Shown: piece by piece, positions 1-9,400 of the stretch
How the letters are laid out: the number at the start of each line of letters is the position of its first letter
Numbering within the stretch: position 1 is the first letter of the stretch
Assembly: GCA_913776195.1 (NCBI GenBank)
Contig: CAJYMH010000007.1
Location: forward strand, 62,001 to 126,000
Reading direction: 5' to 3'
DNA length: 64,000 bases
Source: an uncultured Caulobacter sp.
GTDB taxonomy: Bacteria; Pseudomonadota; Alphaproteobacteria; Caulobacterales; Caulobacteraceae
The notes under the pieces: generated by a model
The model's database searches: none
The model's input: the letters and a program-made list of their open reading frames with translations, nothing else
Told to the model about the DNA's origin: nothing
Program-made: the position numbers and the translations under genes

Positions 1-880
1 TCACGCCCTTCTTCGCCAGCAGTCGGTTGGCGCGAGGCAGGCTCCAGCAGGGCAGGTGCATGAACATGTGATGCTCGCCGTGGAAGTTGACCCAGTAGGG
101 GGCGATCAGGGCGCGCTCGATCCAGTTGGCCTTGGTGGTCCGCGCGTGGCGCAGGGGATCGGACTCGTCCTTGGCCACCAGGGCGTGCTCGGCGATGTTG
201 CGCAGGCGGGTGACCAGCGGGAACCAGGTCGCCAGCGGCAGCAGCCAGCAGACGAAATAGGCCCACCAGTAACCGGCCAGAGCAGCCGCTGCGAACAGGC
301 CGAGGTTGAACGCCAGAAACACCCCCGATCGCGCCGCCTCGGTGGCGAAGATCGCGCCCGCCGGCTGGCCATGCTCGCGCTTCTTCAGCCGCGCCAGCAA
401 TGGCCCGAACCGCTGCTTGAAGAAGGTCTGGCCCGTCAGGTCGCGGATGATCTTGCGGCGCAGGCTGGCGCGGGTGGTGGGGAAGGGGGCCGACAGAACC
501 AGGTCCGGGTCCTCCGCCTGCTGAGCGAACTTGTGATGGGTCAGGTGATAGGTGCGATAGCCGACCAGGTTCCCGCCCACCGGCGCGGCGCAAAGCCACT
601 GCCCGACCCAGTCGTTGACCTTCAGGTTCTTGTGCAGGCACCCATGGGCGGCGTCGTGCATCAGGATCGCCAGGCCCAACTGCCGCGTGCCGGTGATCAT
701 AACCATCAGGACGAAGGTCAGCGGGTTCGGCCAGACCACCAACATCGCCCCGGCGGCCAGGATGACGATCCAGGCGTGGGCGACCAGGGCCAGACCCTTC
801 CACGACGAGCGCGCGGACATCGGCGCCCATTCGTCGGGCGTGAAGAAGTCCTTCGGGTTGACGCGGGCTGCGGCGGCCAT
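1..880 (-). CDS. Fatty acid desaturase (C-terminal end cut by window edge)
   Basis: Membrane di-iron desaturase or hydroxylase, expected to insert double bonds into acyl chains (or act on a related lipid) at the inner membrane. The histidine clusters of the family are visible: HDAAH at about residues 75-79, HLTHH at 112-116, and a third, HGEHH, near residue 265 close to the window edge. Hydrophobic stretches lie around residues 30-75 and again in the middle of the protein. The start is the ATG at 880, which gives a leader of the form MAAAARVNPKDFF; about 293 codons are present and the stop lies outside the window. The next gene upstream on the same strand is ubiA, about 50 bases away. The precise substrate cannot be read from the sequence. 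Confidence 0.9.
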   Translation of the reverse strand, partial: MAAAARVNPKDFFTPDEWAPMSARSSWKGLALVAHAWIVILAAGAMLVVWPNPLTFVLMVMITGTRQLGLAILMHDAAHGCLHKNLKVNDWVGQWLCAAPVGGNLVGYRTYHLTHHKFAQQAEDPDLVLSAPFPTTRASLRRKIIRDLTGQTFFKQRFGPLLARLKKREHGQPAGAIFATEAARSGVFLAFNLGLFAAAALAGYWWAYFVCWLLPLATWFPLVTRLRNIAEHALVAKDESDPLRHARTTKANWIERALIAPYWVNFHGEHHMFMHLPCWSLPRANRLLAKKGV

Positions 881-928
881 GGCGGGATCATCTCACCACG
901 GGGCCGGCGCGCCAAGCGTGACGCTGGG

Positions 929-1852
929 TCAGCTGTTGCTGAACATCCCCGCCGCCAGGGCCGCGAACAGGAGCAGCCCCGCCCAGGCGTTGGACTTGAA
1001 CAGCTTCAGCGCGTGCTGCGGCTGGTTCGGCTTCAGGAGCACCACCTGTGTCAGGAGATGCGCCGCGAACACCGCCCAGATCGGGGTGAAGGCGATCGGC
1101 CCCAGGGCCGCCGACCACGCCGCCGCCGCGGCCAGCAGGGCGGTCAGGACATAGAAGCCCAGCACCCCCTTGCGCACCCCCTTGCCCAGGCGGCGGGCGG
1201 AGGACTTCACACCCGCCAGGGCGTCGTCCTCGATGTCCTGCAGCGCGTAGATCGTGTCGTAACCCAGGGTCCAGAAGATGCCCGCCGCGTACAGCAGCAG
1301 GGCTGGCGGCTCGACGATCCCCGTCACCGCCGCATAGCCCAGCAGCGCCCCCCAGTTGAACGTCAGGCCTAGCCACGCCTGCGGCCACCAGGTGATCCGC
1401 TTCATGAACGGATAGCCCGCCACCAGGCCCAGCGACATCACGCCCAGCACGATGGCCGTGGCCCCCAGGGTCAGCAGGATCAGCAGGGAGGTGAGCGAGC
1501 AGCCGACCACGAAGGCCCAAGCCTGCTTGACGCTGATCTCTCCCGCCGGGATCGGCCGCGCGGCGGTTCGGGCCACCTGGGCGTCGAAGTCGCGATCGAC
1601 GATGTCGTTATAGGCGCAGCCCGCCGCCCGCATCAGCGCCGCGCCCAGGAAGAAGGCGATCAGCAGCCAGGCGCTCGGCAGTTGCTCCCGCGCCGCCGAG
1701 GCCAGGGCGATCCCCTGCCAGCCGGGCAGCATCAGCAGCCAGATCCCCGCCGGCCGGTCGAAGCGGCCCAGCCGCAGCCAGGGGCGCAGGGAGGGCGGGG
1801 CGAGGCGGTCGACCCAGTTGGCGGGCGCGGCGTCGGGCAGGGGGGCGATCAT
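929..1852 (-). CDS. ubiA: 4-hydroxybenzoate polyprenyltransferase UbiA
   Basis: Integral membrane prenyltransferase that attaches the polyprenyl tail to 4-hydroxybenzoate in ubiquinone synthesis. Both Asp-rich substrate-binding motifs are present: NDIVDRDFD at residues 82-90 and DIEDD at 206-210. The 307 residues contain about eight or nine hydrophobic segments, normal for UbiA. It reads in the same direction as the desaturase downstream and is divergent from the small YbaN-like gene. No convincing ribosome binding site is seen before the ATG at 1852. The assignment rests on motifs and length and is secure at family level; the ubiquinone role follows from the family. Confidence 0.93.
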   Translation of the reverse strand: MIAPLPDAAPANWVDRLAPPSLRPWLRLGRFDRPAGIWLLMLPGWQGIALASAAREQLPSAWLLIAFFLGAALMRAAGCAYNDIVDRDFDAQVARTAARPIPAGEISVKQAWAFVVGCSLTSLLILLTLGATAIVLGVMSLGLVAGYPFMKRITWWPQAWLGLTFNWGALLGYAAVTGIVEPPALLLYAAGIFWTLGYDTIYALQDIEDDALAGVKSSARRLGKGVRKGVLGFYVLTALLAAAAAWSAALGPIAFTPIWAVFAAHLLTQVVLLKPNQPQHALKLFKSNAWAGLLLFAALAAGMFSNS

Positions 1853-2005
1853 GCCGCTGGCTTAGCGCAGCGCTTGGTCGGATGCGACATAGAAGCTTTC
1901 AATCGGTTCGAGAAAAACAATCGATTGGATTTGTTTCATCGAAAGGGCGAGTTTGTCCTCACCCCCGACGGCTTCCCCCGCACCCATCGCCGCGGCGGAG
2001 GCCAT

Positions 2006-2041
2006 GGCCGCCCTTCCATCTCTCCCCCAGGAAGGGCGGCC
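2006..2041. other. Perfect 12-bp hairpin between divergent genes
   Basis: GGCCGCCCTTCC at 2006-2017 pairs perfectly with GGAAGGGCGGCC at 2030-2041 around a 12-base loop. It lies between ubiA (start 1852, minus) and the YbaN-like gene (start 2113, plus), so no gene ends here and it is not an obvious terminator. It could be a 5' leader structure or a remnant of a palindromic repeat. Confidence 0.6.
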
Positions 2042-2112
2042 CCATCTTCCGCTGATCTGCATCAACGATATTTGCGAGCCATTCGCGTAAAACGGCGCCA
2101 TTGTCCCGCCCG

Positions 2113-2373
2113 ATGAATCCGCCCGCCCGCCGTCCCAGATCCCGCGTCGTCCGCTGGACGCTCGACGCCGTGGGCGGCACGCTGTTCGCCATCGGCACGG
2201 TCAACATCTTCATTCCGGGCATGCCGACGACGATCTTCTGGATCGGCTCGGTGATGTGCTTCGTGAAGACCAGACCAAGCGCCGTTAAGCCGATCCTGCG
2301 CACGCCGGTGATCGGGCCGGCTATCCGGGGCTTCCTGCGCTGGAAGCCATTCTCGAAGAAGAAGCGCCGCTGA
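2113..2373 (+). CDS. Small YbaN/DUF454-family inner-membrane protein
   Basis: Protein of 86 residues with two hydrophobic segments separated by a Pro/Gly turn (IPGMPTT), followed by a conserved-looking basic tail that includes a TPVIGPAIR stretch. This pattern (VLPGLPTTPF, then HPVFGPYIRDW) is typical of the YbaN/DUF454 family as I remember it. The function of the family is unknown. The start is taken as the ATG at 2113; a TTG at 2101 in the same frame is an alternative, and neither has a clear ribosome binding site. It stands alone between ubiA and the thiolase gene. Confidence 0.75.
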   Translation: MNPPARRPRSRVVRWTLDAVGGTLFAIGTVNIFIPGMPTTIFWIGSVMCFVKTRPSAVKPILRTPVIGPAIRGFLRWKPFSKKKRR

Positions 2374-2433
2374 AATCTTCAATCCGGCGTCGCGATCCCC
2401 AGCTAAGCTGCCAGCCCTGATTGGGAGTCATCC

Positions 2434-3798
2434 ATGGCCGCCGCCCCGAAGAAGACCGCAACCAAAGCCGCGCCGAAGACGGCCGCCAACCCTAAAGCGA
2501 CCCCGAAGGCCCCCTCAAAGGCGCCGGGCGGCAAGCCTCAGGTTTGGCTCGCCGCCGGCCTGCGCACCCCCTTCGCCAAGGTGGACGGCCCCCTTGGCGG
2601 CTATGACGCCATAACCATGTCCGTGCCGGTGGTTCAGGCCATGGCCGCTCAGCTGAAGGGCGGCGAGCCCGACTTCGCCGTGTGGGGCACGGTCATCCCC
2701 AGCCTGACCTTCAGCAACATCGCTCGCGAGGTGCTGATCGACAGCGGCGTCGGCCCGACCATCCCGGCCTACTCCACTGTAATGGCCTGTTCGACCAGCA
2801 TGATGGGAACCTTCCAGGCCGCCGGCATGATCGACGGCGCGGCCCGCAACCTCGCCCTCGTCGGCGGGGTGGAGGCCATGAGCCGCGTTCAGATCGGCCT
2901 GACCCAGGGCATGTCCGACTGGATCCGCAAGTTCCAGGGCGCCAAGACCACGGGCGCGAGGATCGCCCATCTGAAGACCCTCAATCCCGCCAATCTGAAG
3001 CTGTGGATTCCTCGCGTGGTGAACCGCACCACGGGCATGAGCATGGGCGAGCACACCGAGATCACCGCCAAGGACTGGTCCCTGACCCGTGAGGAGCAGG
3101 ACGTCATCGCCCTGGCCAGCCACGTGAACGCCGTGGCCGCCTGGGACCGGGGCTTTTTCGAAAGCCTGGTCGCCCCCCTCGGCGGCGTGAAGCGCGACAC
3201 CATCCCGCGCAAGGACACCTCGCTGGAGAAGCTGGCCAAGCTGCCGCCGGCCTTCGACCGCACCAGCGGCCGAGGCACCCTGACCGCCGGCAACTCCTCG
3301 CCGCTCACTGATGGCGCGGCGGCGATCTGGGTCGCCTCCGAGGAAGGCCTCAAGCGCCTGCCCGCCGATACGCCCCGCGTGAAGCTGGCGGACTTCGAGG
3401 TCGCCTCTATCGACCTCAAGACCGAGGGGCTGCTGATGGCCCCGGCCTACGCCATCCCCCGGCTGCTGGACCGCCACGGCCTGAAGTACGCCGACATCGA
3501 CCTGTGGGAGATTCACGAAGCCTTCGCCGCCCAGGTCGCCGCCCATATCAAGGCGCTGGAGGACAAGACCTTCCTCAAGACCAAGGTCGGCCTGCCCCAT
3601 ACGTTCGGCCCATTCCCCAGGGAGCGGGTGAACCCCAACGGCGGCAGCCTGGCGCTCGGCCATCCGTTCGGCGCCACCGGCGCCCGCATCCTGTCCCAGG
3701 CGGTGAAGGAGTTGGCCAGCCGGCCCAAGGGTTCGCGCGCCATCGTCAGCATCTGCGCCGACGGCGGTCAGGGGACAGTGGCGTTGCTGGAGAACTAG
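2434..3798 (+). CDS. Acetyl-CoA C-acyltransferase (thiolase) with Lys/Ala/Pro-rich N-terminal leader
   Basis: Thiolase that cleaves 3-ketoacyl-CoA or condenses acetyl-CoA. The acylated cysteine is C119 in MACSTSM, the GHPFGATGAR glycine/histidine motif lies near residue 410, and the second catalytic cysteine is in CADGGQG near the C terminus. The 454 residues exceed the usual length of about 390-430, mainly because of a 33-residue leader composed almost entirely of Ala, Lys, Pro and Thr, before homology begins at KPQVWLAAGLRTPF. The leader is translated in frame from an ATG with a GGAG upstream and contains no other likely start. The stop overlaps the stop of the convergent methyltransferase gene. 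It resembles FadI-type long-chain thiolases, but exact specificity is not shown. Confidence 0.88.
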   Translation: MAAAPKKTATKAAPKTAANPKATPKAPSKAPGGKPQVWLAAGLRTPFAKVDGPLGGYDAITMSVPVVQAMAAQLKGGEPDFAVWGTVIPSLTFSNIAREVLIDSGVGPTIPAYSTVMACSTSMMGTFQAAGMIDGAARNLALVGGVEAMSRVQIGLTQGMSDWIRKFQGAKTTGARIAHLKTLNPANLKLWIPRVVNRTTGMSMGEHTEITAKDWSLTREEQDVIALASHVNAVAAWDRGFFESLVAPLGGVKRDTIPRKDTSLEKLAKLPPAFDRTSGRGTLTAGNSSPLTDGAAAIWVASEEGLKRLPADTPRVKLADFEVASIDLKTEGLLMAPAYAIPRLLDRHGLKYADIDLWEIHEAFAAQVAAHIKALEDKTFLKTKVGLPHTFGPFPRERVNPNGGSLALGHPFGATGARILSQAVKELASRPKGSRAIVSICADGGQGTVALLEN

Positions 3799-4976
3799 CT
3801 CCCCGCCAGGTAGTCGCGGGTGATCGGCAGGGTGTCGAGTTTCCGGGTCAGCTGGATCTGGAAGACCATGTGCCCGCCGTAGCGGAAGCCCACCTCGGCC
3901 GAGGCCAGATAGTATTCCCACATCCGCCGGAAGCGCGCGTCGTACAGGGACGGGATCTCCGGATCGGCCAGGAACCGCTCGCGCCAGCAGCGCAGGGTCT
4001 CGGCGTAGTGAAGGCGCAGGATTTCAACGTCGGTCACCCACAGGCCCGCGTCCTCCGCCGCCGAGACGATCTCCGAAAGCGCCGGCACATAGCCGCCGGG
4101 GAAGATGTATTTGTTGGTGAAGGCGTTGGTGGTGCGCGGCCCTTCCATACGGCCGATGGAGTGGATGAGCGCCACCCCGTCCTCGTCCAGCAGCCGGCGG
4201 ACGGTCTCGAAGTAACCGCGGAAATTCGGCGCGCCCACATGCTCCAGCATGCCTACCGAGACGATGCGGTCGAAGGTCCGCTTTATGTCGCGATAGTCGG
4301 TGAGCTCGAACCGCGCCTTGGCGCTCAGCCCCGCCTTGGCCGCCCGCTCGCGGGCCAGCTCCAGCTGCTCGGTGGACAGGGTCACGCCGGTGACGTCAGC
4401 GCCGAAATCCTTGGCCAGGGTCATGGCCATGCCGCCCCAGCCGGAGCCGATGTCCAGCACGCTTTGGCCCGGCGTGATCCGCAGCTTGGCGCCGATGTGC
4501 GCCTTCTTGGCGATCTGCGCCTCCTCGAGGGTCATGCCCTCGCGCGGGAAATAGGCGCAGGAGTACTGCATGTCGGCGTCCAGGAACCGTCGATAGAGGT
4601 CGTTCGAGATGTCGTAGTGGTGATGCACATTGCGGCGGGAGGCGACCCGCCCGTTGGCCTGCTGTATGCGCCGCTTGATAGCCCGCTTCAGCCGGGTCAG
4701 CGGCCCGCCGCGTCCCTTGGGAATGCGCGATCCGCTGCGGCCGACGATCTCCAGCAGGTCCCACATACGGCCCTGCTCGAAGACCAGGTCCTCGTCCATG
4801 AACGCCTCGCCAAGGCCCAGGCCGGGCTTGGCGGCGATGCGTCTTACGCCTTTGGAGGTGAGACGGACGGTGACCGGCGTTCCGGTTCCGTCGCCTGCCG
4901 TGATCGTCTTGCCGCTGGGAAGACGCAGGGTCAGGTCGCCGACCTTGATCTGCTGCTGGAGGAGAGCTTCGATCAT
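3795..4976 (-). CDS. Cyclopropane-fatty-acyl-phospholipid synthase family methyltransferase
   Basis: SAM-dependent enzyme of the CFA synthase family, which adds a methylene group across double bonds of membrane phospholipid acyl chains. An N-terminal region of about 110 residues precedes the typical HYDISNDLYRRFLD segment (120-132) and the SAM-binding VLDIGSGWGG motif (173-182). The C-terminal stretch EYYLASAEVGFR matches the place where E. coli Cfa carries its active-site cysteine (SCAGAFR, from memory), but here the cysteine is serine; this is seen in some other alphaproteobacterial members. At 393 residues the length is normal. It overlaps the thiolase stop tail to tail. A related methyltransferase activity on unsaturated lipids is possible. 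Confidence 0.85.
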   Translation of the reverse strand: MIEALLQQQIKVGDLTLRLPSGKTITAGDGTGTPVTVRLTSKGVRRIAAKPGLGLGEAFMDEDLVFEQGRMWDLLEIVGRSGSRIPKGRGGPLTRLKRAIKRRIQQANGRVASRRNVHHHYDISNDLYRRFLDADMQYSCAYFPREGMTLEEAQIAKKAHIGAKLRITPGQSVLDIGSGWGGMAMTLAKDFGADVTGVTLSTEQLELARERAAKAGLSAKARFELTDYRDIKRTFDRIVSVGMLEHVGAPNFRGYFETVRRLLDEDGVALIHSIGRMEGPRTTNAFTNKYIFPGGYVPALSEIVSAAEDAGLWVTDVEILRLHYAETLRCWRERFLADPEIPSLYDARFRRMWEYYLASAEVGFRYGGHMVFQIQLTRKLDTLPITRDYLAGS

Positions 4977-5058
4977 CAGGTGAAGCTAGGCGCCGAACGG
5001 TCACAATTAAAGGGGCCTGCGCGGACGGGGCTGGGGACGACCGCCCGCGCAGGCAGGG

Positions 5059-6453
5059 TCAGGCGGGAGTCCAGCCCCCGCCCAACGCCTTGTAGATGGC
5101 CACCACATTGGTGTTCACGCCGGTCTCGGCGACGCTGAGCGCGTCCTCCGCCGCCAGCAGGGTGCGCTCCGCGTCGAGCAGGACCAGGAAGTCGATCCCG
5201 CCTTCGCGGTATTGCACCCGCGCCAATTCCGCCGCCCTGCGCGAGGCGCTGGCCTGCTCGGTCAGGCTGGCCAGTTGCGCCTGCTGCTGGCGATAGGCGA
5301 CCAGGGCGTTCTCCAGGTCCTCCAGCGCGCGCAGCACCGTCTGGTCATAGGCCGCCAGGCTGGCGTCCTCGCGGGCCTCCTGCGCCTTCAGCCGCGCCCG
5401 GGCGCCGATGAAGTCCAGGCCCGGCCAGGTGACGGTCGGCGCCACGCTCCAGGCCTGGCTGCTCGAACTCCCGAAGGACGACAGGTCGCCCGACAGGAAA
5501 CCGATGAAGCCGGTGACGCTGACGCGCGGGAACAGGTCCGCGGTCGCCACCCCGACGCGGGCGGTCTGGCCGGCCAGGCGGCGCTCGGCCGCCTGAACGT
5601 CCGGCCGCCGGCGCAGCAGTTCGCCGGCGTCGCCGATGGCCAGGGCCTTTATCAGCGGCCGCAGCCCTTCGCTGCGGGGCGCCAGCAGGCTGTCCAGCGC
5701 GCCCGGCCGCTGTCCGGTCAGGACGGCGAGGCGATAGTTCGCCCGCGTCTCGGCCGTGACCAGCAACGGGATGGCCGCCTCGGTGGCCTTCATCCGCGCC
5801 GTGGCGCTGGCGACGTCGATGGCGTCGCCGCGACCGACGTCGAAGCGCACCTGGGTCAGGCGCACGGTCTCGCGCTGGGTCTCCAGGTTGCGTCGGGCCA
5901 CGGCCAGCCGCTCCTGCGCCCCGCGCAGCTCGAAGTAGTTGCGGGCCACCTCGGCGGCCACCGTCACCTGGGCGTCGCGCAGGTCGGCCTCCGTGGCGCC
6001 GAGGTCGGCGCGCGCCGCCTCCACGCCCCGGCGCACCCGGCCGAACAGGTCAAGCTCCCATCCGGCGTCAAAGCCGGCCTGGAAGGACTCGATCTCGATC
6101 CGAGGATTGCCGGCCGGGAACTGCTGGTCGGTCAGCGAGTAGGCGCCGCGGGTGGTGACCCGCGGCAGCTGGTCCAGCTTGGTGTCGGTGAACAGGGCCC
6201 GGGCCTCGGCCACGCGGGCGATGGCGACGCGCAGGTCGAGGTTGTCGCCCAGGGCCTGGAGGACGAGCTGGTCGAGGATTGGATCCTCGAAGCCCTTCCA
6301 CCATTCGACCTCGGGGTTGGCCGTGGTCACGAAGGTCTCTGCGTTCTGGTAGGCGACCGGCGCGACGACCGGCGCCTTGTAGTCAGGCCCCACGGCGCAG
6401 GCGACGGCCATCAGGCTGGCGCCGGCGATCAGGGCGGCTCTTAGCAAGGTCAT
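5059..6453 (-). CDS. Outer-membrane efflux lipoprotein (OprM/NodT type) of an RND pump
   Basis: TolC-like outer-membrane channel that completes a tripartite RND pump. The N terminus is a lipoprotein signal with a lipobox (LMAVAC, Cys19), followed by VGPDYKAP, the usual start of mature OprM/NodT proteins. Long alpha-helical regions rich in Ala, Arg and Glu form two repeated OEP domains, and the C terminus ends with a YKALGGGW motif typical of the family. At 464 residues it is full length. It is the last gene of the adaptor-permease-channel operon, only 15 bases beyond the permease stop. Confidence 0.93.
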   Translation of the reverse strand: MTLLRAALIAGASLMAVACAVGPDYKAPVVAPVAYQNAETFVTTANPEVEWWKGFEDPILDQLVLQALGDNLDLRVAIARVAEARALFTDTKLDQLPRVTTRGAYSLTDQQFPAGNPRIEIESFQAGFDAGWELDLFGRVRRGVEAARADLGATEADLRDAQVTVAAEVARNYFELRGAQERLAVARRNLETQRETVRLTQVRFDVGRGDAIDVASATARMKATEAAIPLLVTAETRANYRLAVLTGQRPGALDSLLAPRSEGLRPLIKALAIGDAGELLRRRPDVQAAERRLAGQTARVGVATADLFPRVSVTGFIGFLSGDLSSFGSSSSQAWSVAPTVTWPGLDFIGARARLKAQEAREDASLAAYDQTVLRALEDLENALVAYRQQQAQLASLTEQASASRRAAELARVQYREGGIDFLVLLDAERTLLAAEDALSVAETGVNTNVVAIYKALGGGWTPA

Positions 6454-6468
6454 GAGTTCTCTCCCGAC

Positions 6469-9400
6469 CTAGTGCGAGGCTTGGGCTTCGGCCTCGACCG
6501 CCGGGGCGGGGAGGGCGGCCTTGCGGGCCGTGAAGCGACGGATGACGTAGTAGAAGACGGGGGTCAGCAGCAGGCCGAAGAAGGTCACGCCGATCATGCC
6601 GCTGAACACCGCCACGCCCATGGCTTGACGCATCTCCGCCCCGGCCCCGTGCGACACCACCAGGGGATAGACCCCCATGATGAAGGCGATCGAGGTCATC
6701 AGGATCGGACGCAGGCGCAGGCGGCAGGCCTCCAGCACCGCCTGAAGCGGACTGTCGCCGTGCATCTCCCGCTCGCGGGCGAACTCCACGATCAGAATGG
6801 CGTTCTTACACGCCAGTCCCACCAACACGATCAGCCCGATCTGGGTGAAGATGTTGTTGTCGCCCTGGCTCAGGAACACTCCGCCCAGCGCCGACAGCAG
6901 GGTCATCGGCACGATCAGGATGACCACCAGCGGCAGGCTCCAGCTCTCGTACTGGGCGACCAGCACAAGGAAGGCCAGCAGCACGCACAGCGGGAAGATG
7001 AAGACCGCCGTATTGCCCGCCAGAATCTGCTGGTAGGTCAGCTCGGTCCACTCGAAGCCCATGCCGTTCGGCAGTTCCTCGGCGGCGAGCTTTTCGAGCG
7101 CCGCCTGGGCCTGGCCGGTGGAATAGCCGGGCGCCGGGCCGCCGTTGATCTCGGCGGTCAGTAGGCCGTTGTAGTGCATCTCGCGGTCCGGACCCGTGCC
7201 CTCCTTGAAGGACACGAAGGCGCCCAGCGGGATCATCTGTCCGTCGGCGTTCCGGGTCTGCAGGCGAAGCATCTGTTCGGGCTGCAGGCGGAAGCGCTGG
7301 TCGGCCTGGACGTTGACCTCATAGGTGCGGCCGAAGCGGTTGAAGTCGTTCACGTACAGCGAGCCCAGATAGACCTGCATGGTCTCGAACAGGTCGGTCA
7401 GGGACACCCCGGAGGCGCGCGCCTTCTCGCGATCGATGTCGGCCTCGATCTTCGGCACGCCCACCTGATAGCTGGAGAAGACGCCGGCCAGGGCCGGATC
7501 CTTCTGCGCCTTGGCGATCAGGTTCTGGGTCTCCTTGTAAAGCTCGTCCGAACCCAGGCCCGCCTTGTCGACGATCTGCATGCGGAATCCGCCGATGGTG
7601 CCCAGGCCCTGAACGGACGGGGGCGGGAAGGTGGCGGTGACCGCGTCGGGGATCTGGCTAAGCTTGGCGTTCAGCTCACCGACGATGGTCTCCATGGACT
7701 TCTCGTACCCGCGGCGGGACTTGAAGTCCTCCAGCGGGAAGAACACGACGGCCGAGTTCGGGCTGTTGATGAAGCCGTTGATCGACAGGCCGGGGAAGGC
7801 CACGGCGTGCGCGACGCCGGGGGTCTTCATGCCGATGTCGGTCACTTGGCGAACCACCGCCTCGGTGCGGTCCAGCGACGCCGCGTCAGGCAGCTGGATC
7901 ATGGTGACGACATAGGCCTTGTCCTGCTGTGGCACGAAGCCGCCAGGGGTCTTGGCGAAGGCGAACACGGTCAGCAGGATCAGGCCGCCATAGATGACCA
8001 GGGCGATGCTGGACTTGCCCAGCACCCGCGACACCGTCCGGACGTAGCCGTTGGAGGCGCGGCCGAAGTAGTGGTTGAACGGTCCGAAGAACCAGCCCAG
8101 CGCCCGGTCGATCAGTTGCTGGAAGCGGTCCTTCTTGGCGCCGTGCGGCTGAAGCAGGACGGCGGCCAGGGCCGGCGACAGGGTCAGGGAGTTGATGGCC
8201 GAGATCACCGTCGAGATGGCGATGGTCAGGGCGAACTGGCGATAGAACTCGCCGGTCAGGCCGCTGATGAAGGCGGCGGGGATGAACACGGCGCACAGCA
8301 CGAGCGCCACCGCGATGATCGGCCCGGTCACTTCCGCCATGGCCTTGCGGGTGGCGTCCGGCGGGCTGAGCCCATCGGCGATGTGCCGCTCCACGTTCTC
8401 GACCACGACGATGGCGTCATCGACCACGATGCCGATGGCCAGCACCAGGCCGAACAGGGTCAGGGCGTTCAGGCCGAAGCCCAGCATCAGCATGATCGCG
8501 AAAGTACCGATCAGCGACACCGGCACAGCCAGCAGCGGAATCACCGAAGCGCGCCAGCTCTGCAGGAAGATCACCACCACGATGACCACCAGGATCAGCG
8601 CTTCGATAAGGGTGTGGACCACAGAGTCGATCGACTCCTGCACGAAAGCGGTGGTGTCGTAGACGATCTCGTACTTCACGCCCTCGGGGAAGTCCTTGGA
8701 CAGCTCCTTCATGGTCGACTTGATCTCGCCGGCCATCTCCAGGGCGTTGGAGCCCGGGCGCTGGAAGACGGGCATGGCGGCGGCCTGCTTGTTGTCCAGC
8801 AGGGCGCGCAAGGCATAGGTGTTGGAGCCCAGCTCGATGCGGGCCACGTCGCGCAGGCGTGTGATCTGGCCGTCGGCGCCGGCGCGGATGATGACCTCGC
8901 CGAACTGCTGCTCGTCCTGCAGGCGCCCGGGGGCGTTCACCGAAAGCTGGAAGTCCGACATGCCGGGGGTGGGCGGAGCGCCGAGCTGGCCGGCGGCCAC
9001 CTGGACGTTCTGCTCGCGCAGGGAGCGCACCACATCGCCTGCCGTCAGGTTCAGGGCGGCCAGGCGGTCGGGATCGAGCCAGACTCGCATGGAATACGCG
9101 CCAGAGCCGAAGATCTGCACGTCGCCCACGCCCTCGATCCGGGCCAGGCGCTCCTTGATGTTCAGCTGGGCGTAGTTGCTCAGATAGAGCGTGTCATAGC
9201 GATTGTCGGGCGAGGTCAGGTGGACCACCAGCGTCAGGTCGGGCGACGCCTTGGTGGTGGTCACGCCGATGCGCTGCACCTCCTGGGGCAGCTTCGGCAG
9301 GGCCTGGGCCACCTTGTTCTGGACCTGCACCTGGGCCTGATCCAGGTCCGTGCCCAGGGCGAAGGTCACGGTCAGGGTCATGACCCCGTCCGCCGCCGAC

